Source of the DNA: DATBAK01 sp038240075
GTDB lineage: Bacteria; Actinomycetota; Acidimicrobiia; IMCC26256; PALSA-610
Length of the DNA: 27,310 nucleotides
Reading direction: 5' to 3'
NCBI GenBank assembly: GCA_038240075.1
Contig: JBBSEC010000061.1
Span: 1 to 27,310, forward strand
The position numbers and the translations under genes were made by a program. Each line of letters opens with the position of its first letter. Positions within the stretch are counted from its first letter, which is position 1. This document shows, one piece after another, positions 1 through 6,742 of the stretch. Below the pieces are notes generated by a model. The model searched no databases. It was not told the origin of the DNA and saw only the letters and a list, made by a program, of their open reading frames with translations.

Positions 1-476
1 AAGGCTTCCTTCTCCGCGTCGGCGATCCGGATGTCGGGGTTCGTGAACCCGCGAGCCGGCCCGTCGACCGCTTCGCCGATCAGCACGATCGGCCGAGGCT
101 GTGCGTCGACGGGGAAGTGCGACCACGCCGCGAGCGCGCCCGCCGCCCTCGGATCGGGTGCTGTCGACGGCGAAGCGGTCGAGGTCGGGCCGGTCGACTC
201 GGTGGACGCGCCCGTCGGCGGGTCGCTCGCGACCGGCGCGCGGCTCGAACCGTGCTGCACGGCGACGCCGACCCCCACGGCGAGCGCGACGACGCACGCG
301 GCGGCGATCCCGACCACGGCCAACCTTCGGGCCGGGCCGCGGTGCTCCGCGGCCGACGTATCAGGGGCGAGGAGCTCGAGGTCGCCGGCAAGCGTGACCC
401 GCTCGGCAACCTCCTTCAGCGCGGCGCGGATTCGTTCCTCGACGTGGGTGGTGTCGCCATCGGGTTCGGGGCTCAT
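1..476 (-). CDS. Single-pass membrane protein downstream of an ECF sigma factor, possible anti-sigma factor (3' end outside window)
   Basis: The start ATG at 476-474 overlaps the sigma-factor stop as ATGA, so the two genes are translationally coupled. The 158 visible codons begin MSPEPDGDTTHVEERIR, then a charged cytoplasmic-looking stretch of about 50 residues. One hydrophobic helix follows at about residues 52-73 (LAVVGIAAACVVALAVGVGV). A Ser/Thr/Pro/Ala-rich linker at about 80-110 leads to an apparently extracytoplasmic domain that runs off the window edge. A small cytoplasmic N-terminus plus one membrane helix directly after an ECF sigma gene is the usual architecture of a membrane anti-sigma factor. 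I see no HxxxCxxC zinc anti-sigma motif, so that role is inferred from position and topology only. Confidence 0.6.
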   Translation of the reverse strand, partial: MSPEPDGDTTHVEERIRAALKEVAERVTLAGDLELLAPDTSAAEHRGPARRLAVVGIAAACVVALAVGVGVAVQHGSSRAPVASDPPTGASTESTGPTSTASPSTAPDPRAAGALAAWSHFPVDAQPRPIVLIGEAVDGPARGFTNPDIRIADAEKEA

Positions 477-925
477 GGCTCGATCTCCTTTCGCAAGCGC
501 TCGATCGCGCGCGACGCGAGCGACTTCACCGTGCCGGGAGCGCAGCCGAGCGCGGCACCGATCTCCGACTCGCTCAGTCCTTCGAAGTAGCGGAGAACAA
601 TGACGGCGCGCTGCCTCGCCGGCAGCGCCGCGATGACGTCGAAGACCTCATCGGCCTCGTCATTCACGGTGTCGCGTGAGACGACGAGCGAATGCGCGAT
701 GGCGCGTCGTCGTTCGCGAGCTCGCCGCCGGTTCGCGAGGTGCACGAGGGAGACGCGGACGTACGCGCGCGGGTTCTCCACATTGTCGAAGCGCCCGTAG
801 AGCCCGACGAAGGCCTCCTGCATCAGGTCCTCGGCGAACCCGCGCTCGCCGGTGAGCAGGTATGCGAGCCGGGCCGCCCACAACGAGTTCTCGCGGTAGA
901 ACGTGGCGAAGTCGGGGTCGCTCAC
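473..925 (-). CDS. RNA polymerase ECF-family sigma factor (SigE/SigM-like)
   Basis: About 150 residues, the usual ECF length. Region 2 begins FATFYRENSLWAARLAYLLTG and continues with GFAEDLMQEAFVGLYGRF, the core-binding and -10-recognition region. Region 4 is ALPARQRAVIVLRYFEGLSE followed by the helix-turn-helix EIGAALGCAPGTVKSLASRA. The reading frame is open back to 1069. I prefer GTG at 925-923 because it gives the typical N-terminus MSDPDFATFYREN and has a G-rich ribosome-binding stretch (GTGGGGGC) about seven bases upstream. GTG at 982 is an alternative, and ATG at 1069 would leave almost no room before the divergent npdG. The gene presumably controls an envelope or stress regulon together with the coupled membrane protein; its targets are unknown. 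Confidence 0.88.
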   Translation of the reverse strand: MSDPDFATFYRENSLWAARLAYLLTGERGFAEDLMQEAFVGLYGRFDNVENPRAYVRVSLVHLANRRRARERRRAIAHSLVVSRDTVNDEADEVFDVIAALPARQRAVIVLRYFEGLSESEIGAALGCAPGTVKSLASRAIERLRKEIEP

Positions 926-983
926 ACGGAAGCCCCCACCACCGCCTGCCGGCGGGACCGCGGCATCGACGTCTCGATTCACA

Positions 984-989
984 ACCCTA
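984..989 (-). promoter_or_regulatory. Candidate -10 box of the sigma-factor operon
   Basis: On the minus strand TAGGGT fits the actinobacterial TANNNT -10 pattern. It would place transcription start near 977, giving a leader of about 50 bases with the G-rich ribosome-binding stretch before GTG 925. Further upstream on the same strand GGAACC (1016-1011) and CGTC (997-994) resemble ECF promoter elements, but the 14-base spacing after GGAAC is short. Confidence 0.3.
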
Positions 990-1070
990 CTGAGACGCGA
1001 GTCGCCGTTCGGTTCCACACTCCGCCCGCTTCGTTCGCGGGGCCGGGGAATGGCCGCGCGCCCACTCACC

Positions 1071-1076
1071 TATATT
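1071..1076 (+). promoter_or_regulatory. -10 box of a leaderless npdG transcript
   Basis: TATATT is followed by exactly six bases (TCCCCG) and then ATG at 1083. Transcription starting six or seven bases after the box would begin at the start codon, as in leaderless mRNAs. No Shine-Dalgarno sequence precedes the ATG. Confidence 0.6.
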
Positions 1077-1082
1077 TCCCCG

Positions 1083-1733
1083 ATGCGCATCGGCATCTTG
1101 GGGGCGACGGGTCCGGCGGGTCGAGGCCTGGCGGCCCGACTGGCGAGTGTGGGCCACGAGGTGCTGTTCGGCTCTCGTGAGGTCGAGCGGGCCAAGCAGG
1201 TCGTCGACGAGCTCAAGGTCGAGTGGGGCGACAAGGTCTCGGGCCTCATCCCGTGCGACAACGCGTGGGCGTGCGACGCGCCGGTCGTGATCCTCGCGGT
1301 GAACGCCGACTCGGTCATCGCAACGGTGAAGCAGCACTCGAGCCGCTTGGCTGGCAAGGTCGTCGTGTCGATGGCCAACCACCTCGTGCGCAACGGCAAC
1401 GAGTTCAACGCGATCCTGCCGCCGCACGGATCGATTGCCGCCGAGATCCAGGCGCTGCTCTGGGACTCCAAGGTGTGCACCGCGTTCCACCTCGTGCCGG
1501 CCGCGGAGTTCGGTGAGCTCGACCACGAGATGGAGAGCGACGTCGTCGTGCTCGGCGACGACGACGACGCGCGGCAGACGCTCATGGAGATCACCCGCAG
1601 CATCCCGAAGCTGCGCGCGCTCGACGGCGGCTCGTTGCAGAACGCGGTCGGGATGGAGACGTTCGCGGCGGTGCTTCTCACGATCAACGTGCGCCACAAG
1701 GGTCGCGCCAGCCTGCGGCTCACCGGAGTCTGA
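1083..1733 (+). CDS. npdG: F420-dependent NADP reductase (NADPH:F420 oxidoreductase)
   Basis: 216 residues, close to the usual length of about 220. The N-terminus MRIGILGATGPAGRGLAARL is a Rossmann GxxGxxG-type NADP-binding fold, followed by HEVLFGSREVERA, where Ser-Arg usually contacts the NADP 2'-phosphate. Later segments VVSMANHLV, CTAFHLVPAAEF and the C-terminal RHKGRASLRLTGV match the F420-dependent NADP reductase family. The enzyme moves hydride between NADPH and coenzyme F420 in the cytoplasm, feeding F420H2-dependent reductases. The ATG at 1083 is favoured by the -10 box just upstream and by the fold beginning immediately. mshC follows after four bases, so the two are almost certainly co-transcribed. 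Confidence 0.85.
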   Translation: MRIGILGATGPAGRGLAARLASVGHEVLFGSREVERAKQVVDELKVEWGDKVSGLIPCDNAWACDAPVVILAVNADSVIATVKQHSSRLAGKVVVSMANHLVRNGNEFNAILPPHGSIAAEIQALLWDSKVCTAFHLVPAAEFGELDHEMESDVVVLGDDDDARQTLMEITRSIPKLRALDGGSLQNAVGMETFAAVLLTINVRHKGRASLRLTGV

Positions 1734-1737
1734 GCGC

Positions 1738-2922
1738 GTGCGTCTCTACGACACCGCGCAACGCGCGGTCGTACCGTTCGATCCGCCGCCGGTCGTGCGG
1801 ATGTACGTGTGCGGCATCACGCCGTACGACTCGACGCACCTCGGCCACGCGGCCACGTATCTCACCTACGACCTGCTCGTGCGCCGGCTCGAAGAGCTCG
1901 GTCACGAGGTGCGCATGGTGCGCAACATCACCGACGTCGACGACTCGATCCTGCCGAAAGCGCGCGAGCTCGGCATCCCGTACCTCGAGCTGGCCGAGGC
2001 CGAGATGGCCCGCTTCCATTCCGACATGGATGCGCTCGGCATGCGCCCACCGATCGCCGAGCCACGCGCGACGGAGGCGATCGGCTTGATCGTCGACCTC
2101 GTCGAGCGACTGCTGGCGGCCGGCAACGCCTACGTGTCGGAGGGCACCGTCTACTTCGACGTCTCGACGTTCGCGAACTACGGCAACCTGTCGCACTGCT
2201 CGCCCGCCGAGATGCTGGAGCTGGCGCGCGAGCGGGGCGGCAATCCCGACGATCCCAACCGCCGCGCGCCGCTCGACTTCGTGCTGTGGCAGCCCTCGCT
2301 CGCCGACGAGCCCGCGTGGGACGCACCGTTTGGCCGGGGCCGACCCGGATGGCACATCGAGTGCTCGGCGATGGCGATGGAGGAGCACGGCCCGACCCTC
2401 GATCTCCACGGTGGCGGGACCGACCTGATCTTTCCGCACCACGAATGTGAGATCGCGCAGAGCGAGTCGCTCACGGGCCAGCCGTTCTCGCGCCACTGGA
2501 TGCACTCCGCGATGGTCGGGTACGAGGGCGAGAAGATGTCGAAGTCGCTCGGCAACCTCGTGTTTGTGAGCGACCTCCTGAAGCACTGCGACGCGCGAGC
2601 GGTGCGCCTGGCGCTGATGCATCATCACTACCGGTCCGGGTTCGAGTGGTACGACGCGGAGATCGAGGAGGGGAGCGCGCTCCTGCACCGGCTCCTCGCC
2701 GCCGCGAACAGCCCCGACGGTCCCGACCCGCGACCGTTCGCGGAGCGCGTGCGTGCCGCCATCGACGACGACCTCGACACGCCGGGCGCGCTCGACGCGC
2801 TCGACGATCTCGCGAGCGCCATCCTCTCGGGCGGCAGTGACGCGAGTGCGCCGGTCGTGCTGCGCGAGCTCGGAATGCTCGTCGGTGTCGACCTCAGCCG
2901 GCCCCTCGGCGACCACGCCTGA
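1738..2922 (+). CDS. mshC: Mycothiol ligase: L-cysteine:1D-myo-inositol 2-amino-2-deoxy-alpha-D-glucopyranoside ligase
   Basis: 394 residues from GTG 1738. MshC joins cysteine to GlcN-Ins using ATP, the third dedicated enzymatic step of mycothiol synthesis after MshA and MshB (the MshA2 phosphatase step not counted). It is a class I aminoacyl-tRNA-synthetase-like enzyme related to CysRS. The N-terminal RLYDTAQRAV followed by YVCGITPYDSTHLGHAATYL is typical of MshC; the HIGH-like motif is at 33-37 and a likely zinc ligand is Cys25. The further zinc-site segments WHIECSAM and FPHHECE are present, and KMSKS is at 266-270. It is shorter than CysRS and lacks the tRNA anticodon-binding C-terminal domain, which argues against cysS. 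Four bases separate it from npdG. Together the pair maintains low-molecular-weight thiol and deazaflavin redox pools. Confidence 0.9.
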   Translation: MRLYDTAQRAVVPFDPPPVVRMYVCGITPYDSTHLGHAATYLTYDLLVRRLEELGHEVRMVRNITDVDDSILPKARELGIPYLELAEAEMARFHSDMDALGMRPPIAEPRATEAIGLIVDLVERLLAAGNAYVSEGTVYFDVSTFANYGNLSHCSPAEMLELARERGGNPDDPNRRAPLDFVLWQPSLADEPAWDAPFGRGRPGWHIECSAMAMEEHGPTLDLHGGGTDLIFPHHECEIAQSESLTGQPFSRHWMHSAMVGYEGEKMSKSLGNLVFVSDLLKHCDARAVRLALMHHHYRSGFEWYDAEIEEGSALLHRLLAAANSPDGPDPRPFAERVRAAIDDDLDTPGALDALDDLASAILSGGSDASAPVVLRELGMLVGVDLSRPLGDHA

Positions 2923-2958
2923 CCCCGGAAGTCGCACGGAGCCGAGAGGGCCCGCTGG

Positions 2959-2964
2959 TACTGT
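2959..2964 (+). promoter_or_regulatory. -10 box of a leaderless thrS transcript
   Basis: TACTGT is followed by seven bases (CGATCGG) and GTG at 2972. The spacing fits transcription starting at the start codon. There is no convincing Shine-Dalgarno sequence and no recognisable T-box leader in the 49 bases after mshC. Confidence 0.55.
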
Positions 2965-2971
2965 CGATCGG

Positions 2972-4966
2972 GTGAATCCAGACATCACGGTCACGTTGCC
3001 CGACGGTTCCACACGCGACTATCCGTCCGGCACGACGCCGGTCGATGTGGCGGGTTCGATCGGCAAGCGCCTCGCCAAGGCGACGGTCGCAGCCAAGATC
3101 GACGGCGAGTGGGTCGACGCGGGCACGCCGATCGACCACGACGCCAAGGTCGAGCTCGTCACCGCCGATTCCGACGGCGGCCGTGAAGTGCTGCGGCACT
3201 CGACCGCGCACGTGCTCGCCCAGGCGGTCACCGATCTCTTCCCGGGCGCGAAGTACGCGATCGGGCCTGCGATCGCCGACGGCTTCTACTACGACTTCGA
3301 GCTGCCCGACGACGGCCACTTCAGCGAGCACGACCTCGAGCGCATCACCAAGAAGATGCGCGAGATCATCAAGAGCGACCAGCGTTTCGTCCGCGACGAG
3401 GTCGACTACGACACCGGGTTCGACGTCTTCGCCGATCAGCCCTACAAGCGCGAGATCATCGCCAAGGTGCGCACCGGCGAGGCCGACACCGACGACGCCG
3501 GTGAAGTCGGCGGTGAAGGTGGCGTCTCGCTGTACCGCAACGTCGCCAAGGACGGTGAGGCCGTCAACTTCGTCGATCTCTGTCGCGGGCCGCACGTCCC
3601 GTCGACCGGCCGGCTCGGTTCGTTCCAGCTCACGAAGGTTGCGGGCGCGTACTGGCGCGGCGACGAGAAGCGTCCGATGCTGCAGCGCATCTACGGCACC
3701 GCATGGGAGTCGGACGCCGCGCTCGCCGAGCATCTGCACCGCCTGGAGGAAGCCGAGCGACGCGACCACCGCAAGCTTGGCGCCGAGCTCGACCTCTTCT
3801 CGTTCCCCGAGGAGATCGGGTCGGGCCTCGCGGTGTTCCACCCGAAGGGTGGCATGGTCCGCATGATCATGGAGGACTACTCGCGCAAGCGGCACGAAGC
3901 CGCGGGCTACGAGTTCGTCAACTCGCCGCACATCACGAAGTCGGAGCTGTTCGAGATCTCCGGGCACCTCGACTGGTTCGCCGACGGCATGTTCCCGCCG
4001 ATGGAGCTCGACGGCGAGACGAAGTACTACCTCAAGCCGATGAACTGCCCGTTCCACATCTTGATCTACCGCAGCCGTACCCGTTCGTACCGCGAGCTGC
4101 CGCTGAAGCTGTTCGAGTTCGGGTCGGTGTACCGCTACGAGAAGTCGGGTGTCGTGCACGGGCTCACGCGCGTCCGGGGCATGACCCAGGACGACGCGCA
4201 CATCTTCTGCTCGCGCGAGGAGATGACCGACCAGATCCAGTCGCTGTTGCACTTCGTGCTCGATCTGCTGCGCGACTTCGGGTTGAACGACTTCTACCTC
4301 GAGCTCTCGACGAAGCCGCCGGGCAAGGCTGTCGGCACCGACGCCGAGTGGGACGAGGCGACCGAAGCGCTGCGCATCGCCGCGGAGCCGATGGGCCTCG
4401 ATCTCGTGCTCGACGAGGGTGGCGGCGCGTTCTACGGCCCGAAGATCTCGGTGCAGGCGCGCGACGCGATCGGACGCACCTGGCAGCTGTCGACGATCCA
4501 GCTCGACTTCCAGCTCCCGCAGCGTTTCGATCTGCACTACATCGCGGCCGACAACGAGCGGAAGCGGCCGATCATGATCCACCGCGCCCTCTTCGGCTCG
4601 ATCGAGCGCTTCTTCGGTGTGCTCGTCGAGCACTACGCCGGCGCGTTCCCCGTCTGGCTCGCTCCGGTTCAGGTCATCGTGCTCCCAGTCGCCGACCGGC
4701 ACGACCCGTACGCGTTCCGTGTCGTCGATCGCCTGAAGTCGGAGGGGTACCGCGCCGAGGTGATCGACGGATCGAGCGGCGGTCTCGGGAAGCGCATCGG
4801 GCGCGCCAAGCGCGAGAAGGTGCCCTACGTGCTGGTGGTCGGCGACAGCGACGGCGATGCCGGCACCGTGGGCGTCAACGCACGCGGCGGCGACGAGCCC
4901 GAGCGCGACGTCCCGGTCGACACCTTCATCGAACGCCTCGCGCTCGACATCGCCGAGAAACTGTGA
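2972..4966 (+). CDS. thrS: Threonyl-tRNA synthetase
   Basis: 664 residues, full length for bacterial ThrRS. The N-terminus MNPDITVTLPDGSTRDYPSG is the TGS domain (about 1-65). The editing domain carries the conserved set His76, His80 (HSTAH), Cys204 and His208 (CRGPH), which removes mischarged serine. The class II catalytic core follows with Cys359 in MNCPFH, one of the zinc ligands that selects threonine. The motif 2 region is RYEKSGVVHGLTRVRGMTQD and the motif 3 region is RPIMIHRALFGSIERF. The anticodon-binding domain begins near PVWLAPVQVIVLPV. GTG 2972 is chosen because it starts exactly at the TGS domain and lies seven bases after a -10 box. The frame is open further upstream into mshC, but that part does not resemble ThrRS. 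Confidence 0.96.
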   Translation: MNPDITVTLPDGSTRDYPSGTTPVDVAGSIGKRLAKATVAAKIDGEWVDAGTPIDHDAKVELVTADSDGGREVLRHSTAHVLAQAVTDLFPGAKYAIGPAIADGFYYDFELPDDGHFSEHDLERITKKMREIIKSDQRFVRDEVDYDTGFDVFADQPYKREIIAKVRTGEADTDDAGEVGGEGGVSLYRNVAKDGEAVNFVDLCRGPHVPSTGRLGSFQLTKVAGAYWRGDEKRPMLQRIYGTAWESDAALAEHLHRLEEAERRDHRKLGAELDLFSFPEEIGSGLAVFHPKGGMVRMIMEDYSRKRHEAAGYEFVNSPHITKSELFEISGHLDWFADGMFPPMELDGETKYYLKPMNCPFHILIYRSRTRSYRELPLKLFEFGSVYRYEKSGVVHGLTRVRGMTQDDAHIFCSREEMTDQIQSLLHFVLDLLRDFGLNDFYLELSTKPPGKAVGTDAEWDEATEALRIAAEPMGLDLVLDEGGGAFYGPKISVQARDAIGRTWQLSTIQLDFQLPQRFDLHYIAADNERKRPIMIHRALFGSIERFFGVLVEHYAGAFPVWLAPVQVIVLPVADRHDPYAFRVVDRLKSEGYRAEVIDGSSGGLGKRIGRAKREKVPYVLVVGDSDGDAGTVGVNARGGDEPERDVPVDTFIERLALDIAEKL

Positions 4967-5033
4967 ACATGGTCGCATCCGCGTGCGCTTCGCCGTCTGA
5001 TCATGACTGGTCCCGGTTGGGGCGCCTGCTCCG

Positions 5034-5567
5034 GTGAGTCTGGAACGTCTCTGGGCGGGGTGGCGGTCCCGGTACGTCTCGGAGCTCGCCGGGGTGCCCG
5101 ACACCGACTGCTTCCTCTGCGCGCTGTGCATGCTGCCGGAAGACTCGGTGTACACGGCGGAGACGTTGGTGCTCGAACGCACCGACAGCACCGTCACGGT
5201 GATGAACCTGTACCCCTACGGCTCGGGCCATCTGCTCGTTGCACCGTGCCGTCACGTCCCCGACCTCGAAGACCTGAGCGTTGCGGAAGCGGGCGCGCTG
5301 ATGGAAGCGGTACGCCGCGCGGTCGGCGCGGCGAAGCGCGCGTACGGGCCTGACGGCGTGAACGTCGGGATGAACCTCGGCGAAGCCGCGGGCGCGGGTG
5401 TTCCCGGGCACCTGCATGTGCACGCCTTGCCGCGCTGGCAGGGCGACACCAACTTCATGACGGTCGTGGCCGAGGTGCGCGTGCTCCCCGAGGACCTCGC
5501 AACCGGCTGGACCAAGCTGCGCGCCGCCTGGCCCACCGATCGCAGTGGGGGCGGGCGGGGCAACTAG
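5034..5567 (+). CDS. HIT-family protein, probable Ap4A phosphorylase (Rv2613c-like)
   Basis: 177 residues. The histidine triad H126-L-H128-V-H130 sits in GHLHVHALPRW. The segment LYPYGSGHLLVAPCRHV is the typical strand-turn that precedes it in HIT hydrolases and transferases. An N-terminal Cys-rich segment (Cys26, Cys29, Cys32 in CFLCALC) could bind zinc, as in other HIT proteins with CxxC near the start. Its place just after thrS matches Rv2613c of M. tuberculosis, described as a diadenosine tetraphosphate phosphorylase; Ap4A is a by-product of aminoacyl-tRNA synthetases, so the pairing makes sense. GTG 5034 gives MSLERLWAGWRSRYV. The 67 bases after thrS hold no clear promoter. Confidence 0.85.
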   Translation: MSLERLWAGWRSRYVSELAGVPDTDCFLCALCMLPEDSVYTAETLVLERTDSTVTVMNLYPYGSGHLLVAPCRHVPDLEDLSVAEAGALMEAVRRAVGAAKRAYGPDGVNVGMNLGEAAGAGVPGHLHVHALPRWQGDTNFMTVVAEVRVLPEDLATGWTKLRAAWPTDRSGGGRGN

Positions 5568-5570
5568 GTT
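5565..5570 (+). promoter_or_regulatory. -10 box of a leaderless transcript for the membrane-protein gene
   Basis: TAGGTT overlaps the stop codon of the HIT gene and is followed by six bases (CGGGAC) and GTG at 5577. The arrangement repeats that seen before npdG, thrS and ruvC. Confidence 0.5.
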
Positions 5571-5576
5571 CGGGAC

Positions 5577-6095
5577 GTGCCCGAGGACGCCCGCGAGCCT
5601 GAGGAACCGAAGCCCGCGATCGAGGGTGACGCGCTTCCGGCCGACCTCGATGTCAGCGCGTACGTCGGCGTCTACCAGTTCCCCGACATCCGCCGGCGCC
5701 GCATCGCGGGGACGATGTACGTGGTGGTCGCGGCCGCCTGTGCCGCCGGCTACGCCAACAGCCGCAACGGCGGTTTGCTCGCCGCGGCCGTGATCCTCGC
5801 GATGATCGCGCTGTACCACTTCGCGACCGCGTGGCCACTGAAGGTCGATCAGACCGAGTCGCTCGCGGTCGCGAGCCGCACGGTCGGGTTCCCCGTCGGC
5901 CATGCGTCGGCGCAGCTCGCGTGGCGTGGTCTGCGGAGTCGCCCTGCGTGGCGGATCCTGCTCTACAGCGCCGACGAGCCGCCGAGTGTTCGCGGTCTCG
6001 TCGAGCTCGACGCGGTCGACGGTCACGTGCTCGGCGAGTACACCGAGGCGAACCCCGAAGACTGGTCCGAGTTCGGCACCGACGCACCGTCGTAA
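5577..6095 (+). CDS. Hypothetical two-helix membrane protein
   Basis: 172 residues, not assigned to a family. The first 45 residues are charged and acidic-proline rich (MPEDAREPEEPKPAIEGDAL), then YVGVYQFPDIRRRRIAG. Two hydrophobic helices follow at about residues 45-59 and 66-83 (MYVVVAAACAAGYA and GLLAAAVILAMIALYHFATA). A soluble C-terminal region of about 85 residues (VASRTVGFPVGHASAQLAWRG, then a strand-rich stretch) ends in an acidic tail (EANPEDWSEFGTDAPS). Its codon use resembles that of its neighbours, so it appears to be a real gene. The start is supported by the -10 box six bases upstream. It lies between the HIT gene and mscL and could be a conserved actinobacterial membrane protein; no function can be claimed. 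Confidence 0.75.
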   Translation: MPEDAREPEEPKPAIEGDALPADLDVSAYVGVYQFPDIRRRRIAGTMYVVVAAACAAGYANSRNGGLLAAAVILAMIALYHFATAWPLKVDQTESLAVASRTVGFPVGHASAQLAWRGLRSRPAWRILLYSADEPPSVRGLVELDAVDGHVLGEYTEANPEDWSEFGTDAPS

Positions 6096-6130
6096 CACGC
6101 GGACGGTTGTCGCGACGCGCGGCCGCCCGT

Positions 6131-6136
6131 AGTGTC
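6131..6136 (+). promoter_or_regulatory. Candidate -10 box for mscL
   Basis: TAGTGT fits TANNNT. Transcription start near 6143 would give a leader of about 28 bases containing the ribosome-binding site GGAGG (6161-6165), five bases before GTG 6171. Confidence 0.45.
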
Positions 6137-6170
6137 TGCGGGTTCCAGTCGTGTGCGAACGGAGGCTGTG

Positions 6171-6581
6171 GTGCTGAAGGACTTCAAGGCGTTCCTACTG
6201 CGGGGCAACGTCGTCGACCTCGCCGTCGCGGTCGTCATCGGCGCCGCGTTCGGCGCGGTGGTCACCGCGTTCGTCAACTACCTGCTCACCCCGTTGATCG
6301 CCATACCGGGAAAGACCAACTTCGCGGCATTGCACTTCACGATCCGCCATTCGGTCTTCGCGTACGGGTTGTTTCTCAACGCGTTGATCGCGTTCATCGG
6401 CATTGCCGCGGCCGTGTTCTTCTTCGTCGTCAAGCCGATCAACATGCTCATGGAGCGGCGTAAGACCGAGCCCGACGTCGACTCGACGGTGCGGGAGTGC
6501 CCTGAGTGCCTGAGCAGCATCCCGTCCGGGGCCCGGCGTTGCGCGTTCTGCACGGCCGTGGTGGTTCCCACCGCCGGATAG
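6171..6581 (+). CDS. mscL: Large-conductance mechanosensitive channel MscL with C-terminal zinc-ribbon-like tail
   Basis: 136 residues. MLKDFKAFLLRGNVVDLAVA followed by VVIGAAFGAVVTAFVNYLLTP is the diagnostic MscL N-terminus and pore-lining first helix. The periplasmic loop (about 45-66) is followed by the second helix, near NALIAFIGIAAAVFFFVVKP. The protein forms a homopentameric tension-gated pore that releases solutes on hypo-osmotic shock. The C-terminus carries two CxxC pairs (Cys110/Cys113 in CPEC and Cys124/Cys127 in CAFC), a small zinc-ribbon-like module of the kind seen on some bacterial MscL proteins. GTG 6171 is chosen because GGAGG lies five bases upstream and it gives MLKDF; an adjacent GTG at 6168 would be too close to the ribosome-binding site. 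Confidence 0.92.
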   Translation: MLKDFKAFLLRGNVVDLAVAVVIGAAFGAVVTAFVNYLLTPLIAIPGKTNFAALHFTIRHSVFAYGLFLNALIAFIGIAAAVFFFVVKPINMLMERRKTEPDVDSTVRECPECLSSIPSGARRCAFCTAVVVPTAG

Positions 6582-6606
6582 CCGACACCGCCGAGGCGAG
6601 AACCCC

Positions 6607-6702
6607 TTGGCGAGCGACGAGGTCGCGCTGCTCACCGAGATCCGCGACCGGTTGCGTGAGCGCACCGGTGAGGCGCGCATGGGTGAGGCGCGAACCGGTT
6701 AG
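6607..6702 (+). pseudogene. Possible displaced MscL C-terminal helix, or very short ORF
   Basis: From TTG 6607 the frame reads LASDEVALLTEIRDRLRERT, then a short tail encoded by the 15-bp repeats, and stops at TAG 6700-6702. The EVALLTEIRDRLRER part resembles the amphipathic C-terminal helix of many actinobacterial MscL proteins. Here it lies just past the mscL stop, in the +1 frame relative to mscL. It may be a remnant left when the zinc-ribbon tail or a frameshift ended the protein early. No ribosome-binding site is evident. An independent small ORF or chance similarity remains possible. Confidence 0.35.
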
Positions 6703-6742
6703 GCGCGCATGGGTTAGGCGCGAACCGGTTAGGCGCGAACCG
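6668..6742. repeat. Five tandem 15-bp repeats at the 3' end of the EF-G-like gene
   Basis: Units start at 6668, 6683, 6698, 6713 and 6728. Their common core is GTKAGGCGCG, followed by either CATGG or AACCG; units 4 and 5 are identical. Read on the minus strand each unit contains the end of the EF-G-like coding sequence: the last codons and TAA fall in unit 5, and the sense of that end is repeated downstream. The repeat lies between convergent mscL and the EF-G-like gene. Confidence 0.85.

Noticed and set aside
473..1069. Sigma-factor start at ATG 1069
   Set aside because: It adds 48 non-conserved residues, covers the probable promoter and leaves 13 bases before divergent npdG.
1738..2922. 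Cysteinyl-tRNA synthetase (cysS)
   Set aside because: The length (394 residues), the RLYDTAQRAV start, ITPYDSTHLGHA and the missing anticodon domain fit MshC better.
4967..5033. Promoter or small gene between thrS and the HIT gene
   Set aside because: The 67 bases show a TGATCA dyad but no -10 box or coding signal that I can support.
2894..5197. Long open frame of 767 codons on the minus strand, antisense to thrS
   Set aside because: It mirrors the codon bias of thrS, shows Arg/Val/Leu/Asp-rich composition with no family motif, and crosses several real genes.
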